Assembly (NCBI GenBank): GCA_021812735.1
Contig: JAKAMV010000444.1
Span: 1 to 7,970, forward strand
Direction: 5' to 3'
DNA length: 7,970 nucleotides
Source of the DNA: Chloroflexota bacterium
GTDB taxonomy: Bacteria > Chloroflexota > Limnocylindria > Limnocylindrales > CSP1-4
Of this stretch, positions 1 through 5,950 are shown piece after piece. Made by a program: the position numbers and the translations under genes. How positions within the stretch are numbered: the first letter of the stretch is position 1; each line of letters starts with the position of its first letter. The notes beneath the pieces were generated by a model that did not search any database, had not been told where the DNA came from, and saw only the letters and a program-made list of their open reading frames with translations.

Positions 1-264
1 CTCGGCCGCATCCACGCGGCGACCCGGGGGCCCGTGGTGGCGCCGGCCTCCGCCTCGGGCGGCGTGGCCGTGCTGCTCGCCGAGACCGGCCTCGCGCCGT
101 CGCGCGGCGAGGCCCGCCGCCTGATCGCCGGCGGTGCCATCACCGTGAACGGCGACCGCATCACGGACCAGGGGGCACCGGTGCCGCCCGCTGTCGACGG
201 CGAGTGGCTCGAGGTCCGCATAGGAAAGCGCAACCGCGCCGTCGTGCGCATCGCCGGCGTCTAG
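1..264 (+). CDS. tyrS: Tyrosyl-tRNA synthetase, C-terminal S4 domain (5' truncated)
   Basis: Only the last 87 codons are in the window; the reading frame is open from base 1 and ends at TAG 262-264. The visible part is an S4 RNA-binding domain. It has the pattern LLAETGLAPSRGEARRLI, then GGAITVNGDRI, and ends in a GKRNRAVVRI segment. This ending, with a Gly-Lys-Arg turn before the last strand, is typical of bacterial TyrRS, whose C-terminal S4 domain grips tRNA-Tyr while the catalytic Rossmann domain (off the left edge) activates tyrosine. A free-standing S4 protein or an rRNA pseudouridine synthase would normally carry S4 at the N-terminus, so these are less likely. The gene converges on the his operon tail with a 32-bp gap, so it has no operon link to histidine synthesis. 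Confidence 0.85.
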   Translation, partial: LGRIHAATRGPVVAPASASGGVAVLLAETGLAPSRGEARRLIAGGAITVNGDRITDQGAPVPPAVDGEWLEVRIGKRNRAVVRIAGV

Positions 265-296
265 GGCGCCCCCCCCCTGCGGGCTGGCGGGAGGAC

Positions 297-704
297 CTAG
301 CTCGAGAGCTCCCAGCAATGGCCGCTCGGGTCGGCGATGGTCACGGTTCGCGGGCCCCACGGCCGGTTGAGCGGCCCGTTGAGGATCCGGACGCCGAGCG
401 CCCGGAGGTGCACGGCGAACGCGTCAACGTCGTCGACCTCGAGGGTGAGCATCATCCGCGCGGGCGTGTCCCTCGGCCCCACCGGCGCCGGCACGATCAG
501 CTCCGGCGCGGCCGAGGCGAGCAGCAGGTTCACCACGATGTTCGGGAAGCGGTACGCGATCGCGTCCGCGTCCTTGTGCACGAGGGGCATGCCGAACACC
601 TCGTGGTAGAAGCGCTCGGTCTCGGCCAGGTCGTCGACGAACAGCGTCACGGAGAAGACCTGGTTCGCGCGCGCGCTCGGCGACATCGCGTCGTTGCCGG
701 GCAT
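297..704 (-). CDS. VOC (glyoxalase/bleomycin-resistance fold) family protein, last gene of the his operon
   Basis: A 135-residue protein with the two beta-alpha-beta-beta-beta halves of the vicinal oxygen chelate fold: about residues 16-62 (VTLFVDDLAETERFYHEVFG) and about 84-134 (LTLEVDDVDAFAVHLRALG, ending DPSGHCWEL). The DPxGHxWE ending is the usual C-terminal VOC motif, and Glu132 is the expected metal ligand. Length matches single-domain VOC proteins. The ATG at 702-704 is preferred because an AAGGGAG Shine-Dalgarno lies 7 nt upstream; a second ATG at 684-686 has no such signal. The ribosome site touches the hisIE stop codon with only a 13-bp gap, so the gene is probably co-expressed with the his operon. 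Family members include glyoxalases, dioxygenases, epimerases and drug-binding proteins, and the sequence does not fix a substrate. A role tied to histidine synthesis is only suggested by context. Confidence 0.85.
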   Translation of the reverse strand: MPGNDAMSPSARANQVFSVTLFVDDLAETERFYHEVFGMPLVHKDADAIAYRFPNIVVNLLLASAAPELIVPAPVGPRDTPARMMLTLEVDDVDAFAVHLRALGVRILNGPLNRPWGPRTVTIADPSGHCWELSS

Positions 705-711
705 CGGTCGG

Positions 712-718
712 CTCCCTT
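712..718 (-). promoter_or_regulatory. Ribosome binding site of the VOC gene, touching the hisIE stop
   Basis: On the minus strand AAGGGAG follows directly from the hisIE stop, sharing its last A, and lies 7 nt before ATG 704-702. It decides the VOC start over the ATG six codons further in. The arrangement allows ribosomes finishing hisIE to restart on the VOC gene. Confidence 0.7.
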
Positions 719-1455
719 CAGCGGCCGCCCGGGCGTCCGTGGCGCTCCTGGAGGACCGCGATGACGTCCGCGGGGGCGAGGCCCCGCTCCGCGAGCAGCA
801 CGAGGGCATGGTAGGCGAGATCCGCCGCCTCGCCAGCCAGCAGACGGCCTGTTTCGCCGCGATCTCCGCCCGTCCGCTCGGCCATCTCGTCGTTCTTGGC
901 CGCGAGCAGCACCTCGGTCGCCTCCTCGGCGACTTTGCGGCCCGCGAGGTCGACCCCGCCCTCGAGCAGCCGCGCGGTGTAGGAGCCCGGCGGCCTACCG
1001 GCGGCCCGGGAGCTGATCACCGCCCAGAGGGACTCGAGCCAGGCGAAGCCCTGCGCCGCCGGGCCGGCAGCGGGCGCCTCGGCGGGATCGAAGCAGGATC
1101 GCACGCTCCGGTGGCAGGTCGGCCCGACGGGGTCGACGCCGATTAGCAGCGCGTCGCCGTCGCAGTCCAGCGCCAGCGTCCTCAGGCGCAGGACGTTGCC
1201 GGATGTCTCGCCCTTCCGCCACAGGCGGCCCCGGGATCGCGAGTGGAAGTGGACCTCGCCCGTGGCCAGGGTGGCGGCGAGTGCGTCGGCGTCCAGGTAG
1301 CCGACCATCAGGACCCGGCCGTCCGCGACGTCCTGCACGACCCCCGGCACGAGGCCCCCATCGCCCCAGGCCACGCGGCCCGGCGCCAGGCCGACGGCGA
1401 GGTCCACGGGGCCGGCCGCTCCTGCCTGCTTCGGATCGGACCCCGCGCTCGTCAT
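718..1455 (-). CDS. hisI: Bifunctional phosphoribosyl-AMP cyclohydrolase / phosphoribosyl-ATP pyrophosphatase (HisIE)
   Basis: A 245-residue fusion catalysing histidine steps 2 and 3: HisE removes pyrophosphate from PR-ATP, then HisI opens the adenine ring of PR-AMP. The HisI domain (about 30-125) has [23 protein letters not shown] (Asp97, 99, 101; Mg site) and [12 protein letters not shown]. Cys98, Cys114 and Cys121 have the spacing of the zinc site. The HisE domain (about 137-241) has the MazG-like EExxEV helix (Glu177, 178, 181) and ExADLAYH (Glu209, Asp212). Compared with the E. coli enzyme there is an N-terminal extension of about 18 residues. Compared with other HisE proteins there is an insert of about 12 residues (around 189-203). 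The ATG overlaps the hisF stop as ATGA, with a GGAGG 7 nt upstream inside hisF. A longer open frame continues upstream across hisF, but it is low-complexity Arg/Pro/Gly and not coding. Confidence 0.95.
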   Translation of the reverse strand: MTSAGSDPKQAGAAGPVDLAVGLAPGRVAWGDGGLVPGVVQDVADGRVLMVGYLDADALAATLATGEVHFHSRSRGRLWRKGETSGNVLRLRTLALDCDGDALLIGVDPVGPTCHRSVRSCFDPAEAPAAGPAAQGFAWLESLWAVISSRAAGRPPGSYTARLLEGGVDLAGRKVAEEATEVLLAAKNDEMAERTGGDRGETGRLLAGEAADLAYHALVLLAERGLAPADVIAVLQERHGRPGGR

Positions 1456-2246
1456 GCCTCCGCCTCCAGGTGGGGGCGGCGCACCGGGAGGCCGGCTGCC
1501 GCCATCGTCGCCTTCACCTCCGCGATCGACCACTCGCGACGGTGGAAGATCCCGGCCGCCAGGACGGCGTCGGCGCCGCCTTCGCGCACGGCCGCCACGA
1601 AGTGGTCCGGGCCGCCCGCACCGCCTGACGCGATGACCGGCACGGGCACCAGGCCCGAGATGGCGCGCAGCTGCCCGGTGTCGAAGCCGGACCCGGTCCC
1701 GTCGCGGTCGATCGAGGTCACCAGCAGCTCGCCCGCGCCCAGCTCGACGACGCGCTGCGCCCAGTCCAGGGCATCGAGCCTCGCGGGCTCGCGGCCCCCC
1801 TTGACGACGACCTCGAACCCCGAGGGGATCGCGTCGGTGGCCTCGACGCGCCGGGCGTCGATCGCGACCACCACGGCCTGGCTGCCGAACCGCGCGGCAC
1901 AGCGGCGGACGAGGTCGGGATCCTCGACCGCACGGGTGTTGAGGCTGACCTTGTCCGCGCCGGCGCGGAGCACGGCCCGCATGTCCTCGACGCTCCGGAC
2001 ACCGCCGCCGACCGTCAGCGGGATGAAGGCTCGCCGGGCTGTCCGCTCGACGATGTCGAGAAGCGTGCCTCGCCCCTCCGGTGCGGCCGAGATGTCGAGG
2101 TAGACGATCTCGTCGGCGCCCTCGAGGGTATATCGCTCGGCGAGCTCGGGAGGGTCGCCGGCGTCCCGGAGATCCACGAAGCGGGTGCCCTTGACCACGC
2201 GCCCGTCGGCGACGTCGAGGCACGGGATGACGCGGCGGCGGAGCAT
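1452..2246 (-). CDS. hisF: Imidazole glycerol phosphate synthase, cyclase subunit HisF
   Basis: 264 residues, a (beta/alpha)8 barrel. HisF uses ammonia channelled from HisH to convert PRFAR to imidazole glycerol phosphate and AICAR. The two catalytic acids lie at the positions known for the family: Asp11 in VIPCLDV and Asp130 in VVVAIDARR. Phosphate-binding loops are visible at TVGGGVRS (about 78-85) and ASGGAGG (about 206-212), with [12 protein letters not shown] at about 178-189. Length is a little above the usual 250-258, mostly from a short C-terminal tail. The ATG directly abuts the hisH stop codon (TAG then ATG, no gap), with GAGG 8 nt upstream. Neighbouring hisH supplies the partner glutaminase, so the two subunits are made side by side. 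Confidence 0.97.
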   Translation of the reverse strand: MLRRRVIPCLDVADGRVVKGTRFVDLRDAGDPPELAERYTLEGADEIVYLDISAAPEGRGTLLDIVERTARRAFIPLTVGGGVRSVEDMRAVLRAGADKVSLNTRAVEDPDLVRRCAARFGSQAVVVAIDARRVEATDAIPSGFEVVVKGGREPARLDALDWAQRVVELGAGELLVTSIDRDGTGSGFDTGQLRAISGLVPVPVIASGGAGGPDHFVAAVREGGADAVLAAGIFHRREWSIAEVKATMAAAGLPVRRPHLEAEA

Positions 2247-2888
2247 CTACGCCGCCTCGCCGGCGAGCCGGACCACGTTGGCGATGAGGCGCAGGCCGTC
2301 CTCGCCGGAGCGCTCGGGGTGGAACTGGACCCCGAGCAGGTTGCCCCGGGCGACGGCGGAGGCGAACCGGCGGCCGTGCTCTGTCTCGGCCACCACGACC
2401 TCGTCGTCGTCGGGCGAGCCGGCGTACGAGTGGACGAAGTAGAAGTCGGCGTCCGGCGCGATGCCCGCGAAGGCGCGGTGGTGGCGGCGGCGCTCCACCT
2501 GGTTCCACCCGATGTGGGGGAGCGTCGGCGCGCCGTCGAGGCGCACCGTGTGGCCGCGCAGGATGCCGAGGGTCCGGGCGTGGTCCTCGTTGCTGGTCTC
2601 GAACAGGAGCTGGAGGCCCAGGCAGATCCCGAGGAACGGGCGGTCGGCCGCCACCCAGTCGAGGATGGCCGCCTCGAAGCCGCCCGCCCGCAGGCGCTCC
2701 ATGGCCGGGGCCGACGCGCCCACGCCCGGGACGACGAGCAGCGCCGGCTGGCCGATCTGGTCGGCGGCGTCCACCCGGCGGACGTCGGCGCCGGCGGTCG
2801 TGAGCGCCTGCTCGATCGACACGAGGTTGCCGGCGCCGTAGTCGACGACAGCGACGGGAACGCGGACGGTCTCGCGCAGCGACGTCAT
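2247..2888 (-). CDS. hisH: Imidazole glycerol phosphate synthase, glutamine amidotransferase subunit HisH
   Basis: 213 residues, a class I (triad) glutamine amidotransferase that hydrolyses glutamine and passes ammonia into HisF. The triad is intact: nucleophile Cys89 in FLGICLGLQLLF, then His190 and Glu192 in GVQFHPE. The N-terminus shows VAVVDYGAGN and the oxyanion-strand loop PGVG (54-57), characteristic of HisH rather than other GATases. LPHIGWNQV and YFVHSYA (about 123-155) are further HisH signatures. Start ATG 2888-2886 follows the hisB stop by 16 bp; the upstream AGGCGG is only a weak Shine-Dalgarno, so coupling to hisB translation is likely. The frame stays open further upstream through hisB, but that part is Ser/Arg-rich shadow sequence. 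Confidence 0.96.
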   Translation of the reverse strand: MTSLRETVRVPVAVVDYGAGNLVSIEQALTTAGADVRRVDAADQIGQPALLVVPGVGASAPAMERLRAGGFEAAILDWVAADRPFLGICLGLQLLFETSNEDHARTLGILRGHTVRLDGAPTLPHIGWNQVERRRHHRAFAGIAPDADFYFVHSYAGSPDDDEVVVAETEHGRRFASAVARGNLLGVQFHPERSGEDGLRLIANVVRLAGEAA

Positions 2889-2904
2889 CGGGCGGCCGCC
2901 TGCG

Positions 2905-3531
2905 TCACCCGAGGGCGCCCTTGGTTGACGCGACGCCCGTCCGCCTGGGATCGGGCTCGCAGGCCGCGCGCAGGGCGCGGGCGAGCGCCTTGACCGCCGC
3001 CTCGGCGAGGTGGTGGTCGTTCCGCCCCGAGCCGCGGAGGTTGATGGTCGCCCCGGCCGTCCGGGCGAACGATTCGAGGGCGTGCTCGACGAGCTGGGTT
3101 GGCAGCCGGCCGATGCGCTCGCCGCGGAACGGCAGGTCGATGACCGCGTACGGGCGGCCCGAGAGGTCGACGGCCGCCGTCGCGACCGACTCGTCCATCG
3201 GGACGGACGCGTCGCCGAAGCGGTTGATTCCCGCCTTGTCGCCGAGCGCTTGGGCGAAGGCCGCGCCGAGCACCAGCGCCACGTCCTCGACCGTGTGGTG
3301 CTCGTCAACCTCGAGGTCGCCCTCCGCGCGGAGCGTCAAGTCGAACAGGCCATGGTGGGCGAACGAGGTGAGGAGGTGGTCGTAGAAGCCGATCCCTGTC
3401 TGCACGTCGGCCTCGCCGGTGCCGGCGACGAGCAGCCGGACCGAAATCGTGGTCTCGCGCGTCTCCCGGGCGACGGTGACGAGCCCGCTGTCCGAGCGTG
3501 TGGTGTCGATGCTGCCGAGGGGTGTAGTCAT
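2905..3531 (-). CDS. hisB: Imidazoleglycerol-phosphate dehydratase HisB (monofunctional)
   Basis: 208 residues. It dehydrates imidazole glycerol phosphate to imidazole acetol phosphate using a di-manganese centre. The family motifs are in order: GIGFYDHLLTSFAHHG (about 47-62), DEHHTVED (about 76-83), and GRNDHHLAEA (about 168-177) as the second metal-binding repeat. It ends in the common STKGALG tail. There is no N-terminal HAD phosphatase domain, so unlike the E. coli bifunctional HisB it cannot supply histidinol-phosphate phosphatase. It is slightly longer than the usual 195 or so residues, from about 15 extra N-terminal residues. The ATG overlaps the hisC stop (ATGA), with a strong GGAGGT 6 nt upstream at 3538-3543, which supports this start. 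Confidence 0.97.
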   Translation of the reverse strand: MTTPLGSIDTTRSDSGLVTVARETRETTISVRLLVAGTGEADVQTGIGFYDHLLTSFAHHGLFDLTLRAEGDLEVDEHHTVEDVALVLGAAFAQALGDKAGINRFGDASVPMDESVATAAVDLSGRPYAVIDLPFRGERIGRLPTQLVEHALESFARTAGATINLRGSGRNDHHLAEAAVKALARALRAACEPDPRRTGVASTKGALG

Positions 3532-4673
3532 GCGGGCACCTCCGGGGCGATCTCCGCGATCGCCTCGATGAGTCGGTCGTTCTCGTGCGGGGCTCGGACG
3601 GTGACGCGGATGCAGGACGCCGCCGGGTGGCCGCTCGAGAAGGTCCGCGGCACCAGGCCACGGCGCATCAGCTGGTCCGCGACGAAGGCCGCCCGGTCGA
3701 CGGTGCCGAGGTCCACGAGCACGAAGCAGGCGACCGACGGGTAGGGCCGCCAGCCGACGGACTCGAAGGCGGCAGCGAGCCGCGGCCGCTCCGCCGCGAC
3801 GCGGGCCACGTTGGCGAGCATCGACCCCGGTTCGCGCAGCGCGCGCGTCACGACGGTCTCAGAGATGGTGCCGATCGAGCCCGGCGGCCGGTACAGGGCG
3901 ACGCGCCCGAGCGTCGCCGGGGCGGCCACGGCAAACCCCACGCGGAGCCCGGCGAGCGCGTACGCCTTGGACGCCGTCCTGACCACAACGAGGTTCTCGA
4001 AGCGGTGCAGCTGCGGGATGAGCGAGCGGCCCGTGAACTCCGCGTAGGCCTCGTCCACCACCACGGCCGGTGCTCGGCGGCCCGCGGCGCCGGCATCGGC
4101 CTCAATGTCCTCGAGCAGCCTCTCGATCGAGCCCTCCGGCTCCTCCGCGCCCGTCGGGTTGTTGGGGTTGCACAGCCAGACGATCGCCGCATCGCGCGCA
4201 GCCTCGCGAACCTTGGGCAGGTCCAGCGCGAAGCCGCGCTGGGCGGCCAGCCGCGGCACCGGGACGACGATCGCGCCCCGCTGCTCGGAGACGACGCGGT
4301 ACATGGCGTACGTCGGCGTCGGGACGACCGCCCGCTGGCCGGCGGCTAGGAACGCCTTGGTGCACATGTCGAGGATCTCGTCGGCGCCGGCGCCCGGCAC
4401 CACCTCATCGGCGGCCACGCCGTAGCGAGCCGCCGCCGCCTCGACGAGGCGCCGGTAGTCGCCCGGCGGGTACTCGGAGAGGCTCGTCTCGAACCGCCCG
4501 GCCTCGAGCATCTCGGCCAGCAGGTCGGGCGGGGCGGGGGAGGTGTTGAGGTCGAAGCGGATGACCCGCTCGACCGGGATGCCGAACCGGGCGGCGACGC
4601 CCTCGTCGGTCGCCTCCCAGCTGTAGCTCGCCGGCGTGGCCGGCTCGGGAATGGCGGCGGCCGGGCGGCTCAC
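3528..4673 (-). CDS. hisC: Histidinol-phosphate aminotransferase HisC
   Basis: 381 residues, a fold-type I PLP enzyme transferring the amino group of glutamate to imidazole acetol phosphate. The PLP lysine is Lys236 in TASKAYALAGLRVGF, with Arg244 after it. Other cofactor residues visible are the GAGADEIL loop (94-101), NPNNPTG (169-175), and Asp207/Tyr210 in VVVDEAYAEF. Arg356 in IRVTVR is the usual carboxylate-binding arginine. The N-terminal FDLNTSPAPP replaces the more common LxxNENP-type motif. The start is GTG (4673-4671), overlapping the hisG stop as GTGA. The upstream GAGAAG is only a weak ribosome site, so coupling to hisG is probable. A related aromatic aminotransferase is possible by family alone, but the operon position makes HisC the clear choice. 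Confidence 0.94.
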   Translation of the reverse strand: MSRPAAAIPEPATPASYSWEATDEGVAARFGIPVERVIRFDLNTSPAPPDLLAEMLEAGRFETSLSEYPPGDYRRLVEAAAARYGVAADEVVPGAGADEILDMCTKAFLAAGQRAVVPTPTYAMYRVVSEQRGAIVVPVPRLAAQRGFALDLPKVREAARDAAIVWLCNPNNPTGAEEPEGSIERLLEDIEADAGAAGRRAPAVVVDEAYAEFTGRSLIPQLHRFENLVVVRTASKAYALAGLRVGFAVAAPATLGRVALYRPPGSIGTISETVVTRALREPGSMLANVARVAAERPRLAAAFESVGWRPYPSVACFVLVDLGTVDRAAFVADQLMRRGLVPRTFSSGHPAASCIRVTVRAPHENDRLIEAIAEIAPEVPA

Positions 4674-5530
4674 GGGAGGATCTTCTCGATGGGCAGGATG
4701 AGGATCCCGGACGCGCCCGCGGCCTTGAGCCGGGGGAGGAGGCCCCAGACCTCGTCGGCGCCGACGACGGCGTGGATCGCGATCATGCCCTCGTGGGCCA
4801 GCGGGATCACCGACGGCGACTCGAGGCCGGGCAGGAGGCTCTCGAGCTCCGCCAGGTGCGAGGCCGGGGCGTTCATCATCAGGTACTTGCGGTCGCGGGC
4901 GGCGATCACGGACCCCAGCATCTGCACGATGCCGTCGAGCTCGTCGGGGCGCTCGTCCTGGGCGGCCGGCCCGGCGACGAGCACCGCCTGCGACTCCATC
5001 ACGTCGCCGATGGCGCGGAGCCCGTTCATCTGGAGCGTCGAGCCGGTGGACACGAGGTCCACGATGGCGTCCGCGAGCCCGAGACGGGGCGCCACCTCCA
5101 CGGCACCCGAGAGCGGGACGACCTCCACGGGGATCCCGCGCCCGTCGAAGAACCGGCGGGTCGTCCTCGGGTGCGACGTCGCCACCCGCTGGCCCGCCAG
5201 GTCGTCGACGGCACGCACGGGGGCGTCGGAGGGAACCGCCGCCGCGAGCCGGCAGCGGCCGTAGCCGAGCCGGGCGATCACCGGCAGGTCGCCGCCGGCC
5301 TCGGCGAGGATGTCCGCTCCGGTGATGCCGGCGTCCGCGACGCCGTCCGCGACAAACTCGACCACGTCGTCTGTGCGCACGAACAGGATGTCCAGCGGCT
5401 GGTTCGTGACGCGGGCGACAAGGCTGCGGTCGTGCTCCTCGAACACCAGGCCCGAGGCGTGGAGCAACTGCAGCGTCGGCTCGACGAGCCGACCCTTGTT
5501 CGGGACGGCCAGGCGGAGGCGGTCCCTCAT
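4670..5530 (-). CDS. hisG: ATP phosphoribosyltransferase, long form (HisG-L)
   Basis: 286 residues, catalysing the first committed step: condensing ATP and PRPP to PR-ATP. The catalytic part (about 1-205) begins RLAVPNKGRL and carries DAGITGADIL (66-75). The PRPP-binding loop lies in GLADAIVDLVSTGSTL (about 151-166; Asp154 to Thr165). The C-terminal part (about 206-286, with KYLMMNAP and LPIEKIL at the end) is the ACT-like regulatory domain of the long form, which binds histidine. The enzyme should therefore be feedback-inhibited and need no HisZ partner; none is seen. ATG 5530-5528 overlaps the stop of the TrpR-like gene as ATGA and lacks a good Shine-Dalgarno, suggesting coupled translation. 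The open frame upstream of this ATG overlaps the regulator and is not coding. Confidence 0.96.
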   Translation of the reverse strand: MRDRLRLAVPNKGRLVEPTLQLLHASGLVFEEHDRSLVARVTNQPLDILFVRTDDVVEFVADGVADAGITGADILAEAGGDLPVIARLGYGRCRLAAAVPSDAPVRAVDDLAGQRVATSHPRTTRRFFDGRGIPVEVVPLSGAVEVAPRLGLADAIVDLVSTGSTLQMNGLRAIGDVMESQAVLVAGPAAQDERPDELDGIVQMLGSVIAARDRKYLMMNAPASHLAELESLLPGLESPSVIPLAHEGMIAIHAVVGADEVWGLLPRLKAAGASGILILPIEKILP

Positions 5531-5850
5531 CGCTCGGCGGCCAGGGGGTAGGTGCTGCCGCCCTGCGCCCTCAGGCGGTCGAGCTGGGCGCGGTAGCCGC
5601 CCTCGCCGTGATGCAGCCACGAGGCGATGCGCGTGATGGTCGCCGTGCTCGCCCCGGTCTCGCGGGAGATCTCGGCGTAGTGGAGGCCGGCGTCCACCAT
5701 CCGGGCCACCGCCCACCGCTGGGCCAGGTCGTGGAGCTCGCCGACCGTGCACAGGTCGCGGAGGAAGCGCAGCGCGTCCTCCCGGTCGTCGAGGTGCAGG
5801 ATGACGTCCAGGAGGGCGTCGAGCTCGGGGGTCCGCCATTCGCTTGCCAC
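5527..5850 (-). CDS. yerC: TrpR-family (YerC/YecD-type) transcriptional regulator, first gene of the his operon
   Basis: 107 residues, all-helical by pattern. DLCTVGELHDLAQRWAVARM (32-51) followed by HYAEISRETGASTATITRIASWLHHG (57-82) matches the Trp-repressor fold as found in the YerC/YecD group. The helix-turn-helix lies at about 58-79, with GASTATITR as recognition helix. Unlike enterobacterial TrpR, no trp genes are nearby; it heads the his operon and overlaps hisG by 4 bp. From memory, YerC-like proteins have been proposed as histidine-responsive repressors (HisR) in Gram-positive bacteria. I infer the same role here, with histidine as the likely co-repressor. The start is GTG (5850-5848), with GAGG 9 nt upstream. 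The next upstream region is the divergent control region, so autoregulation together with hisA is likely. It has no signal peptide or membrane segment. Confidence 0.88.
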   Translation of the reverse strand: MASEWRTPELDALLDVILHLDDREDALRFLRDLCTVGELHDLAQRWAVARMVDAGLHYAEISRETGASTATITRIASWLHHGEGGYRAQLDRLRAQGGSTYPLAAER

Positions 5851-5899
5851 GGGTGCGATCCTCGCGGTGACAGAGATTGGGAGGTTCCGTCCTGGCCTC

Positions 5900-5928
5900 T
5901 TGGTAGCGTGATAGCGTAGTAGTGTAGT
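5900..5928 (+). promoter_or_regulatory. Possible hisA promoter
   Basis: TTGGTA (5900-5905) and TGTAGT (5923-5928), 17 bp apart, each match the sigma-70-type consensus at 4 of 6 positions. Transcription would begin near 5935, about 15 nt before the hisA start and just ahead of its ribosome site. The spacer and -10 lie within the 8-bp repeat tract, so a protein bound there would block it. The prediction is weak on sequence alone; position supports it. Confidence 0.25.
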
Positions 5929-5935
5929 AGCACGA
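5904..5935. repeat. 8-bp-periodic direct repeat tract, candidate operator between yerC and hisA
   Basis: Four consecutive 8-bp units are seen: TAGCGTGA, TAGCGTAG, TAGTGTAG and TAGCACGA. Every unit starts with TAG, and further TAGs at 5917 and 5925 repeat the same phase. The tract is AT-richer than its surroundings and sits in the only divergent promoter region of the window. CGTGATA (5907-5913) and TAGCACG (5928-5934) also form an inverted pair with one mismatch. It overlaps the predicted -10 regions of both promoters. A TrpR-family protein is encoded 54 bp away. Enterobacterial TrpR is known to bind operators as tandem dimers displaced by 8 bp, so the period suits this fold. Operator function is inferred. 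Confidence 0.5.
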
Positions 5936-5950
5936 GTGCACGGAGGTCAA
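5921..5950 (-). promoter_or_regulatory. Probable his operon promoter
   Basis: On the minus strand TTGACC (5950-5945) matches the -35 consensus at 5 of 6 positions. TACACT (5926-5921), 18 bp downstream, matches the -10 at 4 of 6 including T, A and the final T. Transcription would start near 5914, giving a leader of about 60 nt before the yerC-like GTG. The -10 lies in the repeat tract, and the -35 overlaps the hisA ribosome site on the other strand. The leader shows no run of His codons and no convincing terminator/antiterminator pair, so classical his attenuation is not indicated. Confidence 0.4.
5942..5947 (+). promoter_or_regulatory. Ribosome binding site of hisA
   Basis: GGAGGT is a strong Shine-Dalgarno that rules out the in-frame GTG at 5936, which lies upstream of it. 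The next in-frame start is TTG 5951-5953, only 3 nt after the motif. This is tighter than usual but gives the expected HisA N-terminus. The following candidate, GTG 5966, is 18 nt away and too far. Confidence 0.6.

Noticed and set aside
204..764. Plus-strand open frames antisense to the VOC gene and the his operon (here and at many places up to 5900)
   Set aside because: In DNA this GC-rich, antisense frames stay open by chance; they are Arg/Pro/His-rich, lack ribosome sites and recognisable motifs, and lie opposite well-identified genes.
1456..2508. Long upstream extension of the hisIE open frame, apparently a 596-residue fusion protein
   Set aside because: It lies wholly across hisF and part of hisH in another frame, is low-complexity Arg/Pro/Gly, and the HisI homology begins only after the ATG at 1455, which has a strong ribosome site.
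2889..3308. N-terminal extension of HisH
   Set aside because: This part overlaps hisB out of frame and is Ser/Arg/Thr-rich with no domain pattern; HisH homology begins right after the ATG at 2888.
5851..5914. His leader peptide attenuator or T-box in the yerC-his leader
   Set aside because: The leader is short, has no run of His codons, no T-box consensus and no convincing alternative stem pair.
5531..5950. N-terminal extension of HisG
   Set aside because: It overlaps the TrpR-like gene and the promoter region; HisG starts normally at 5530.
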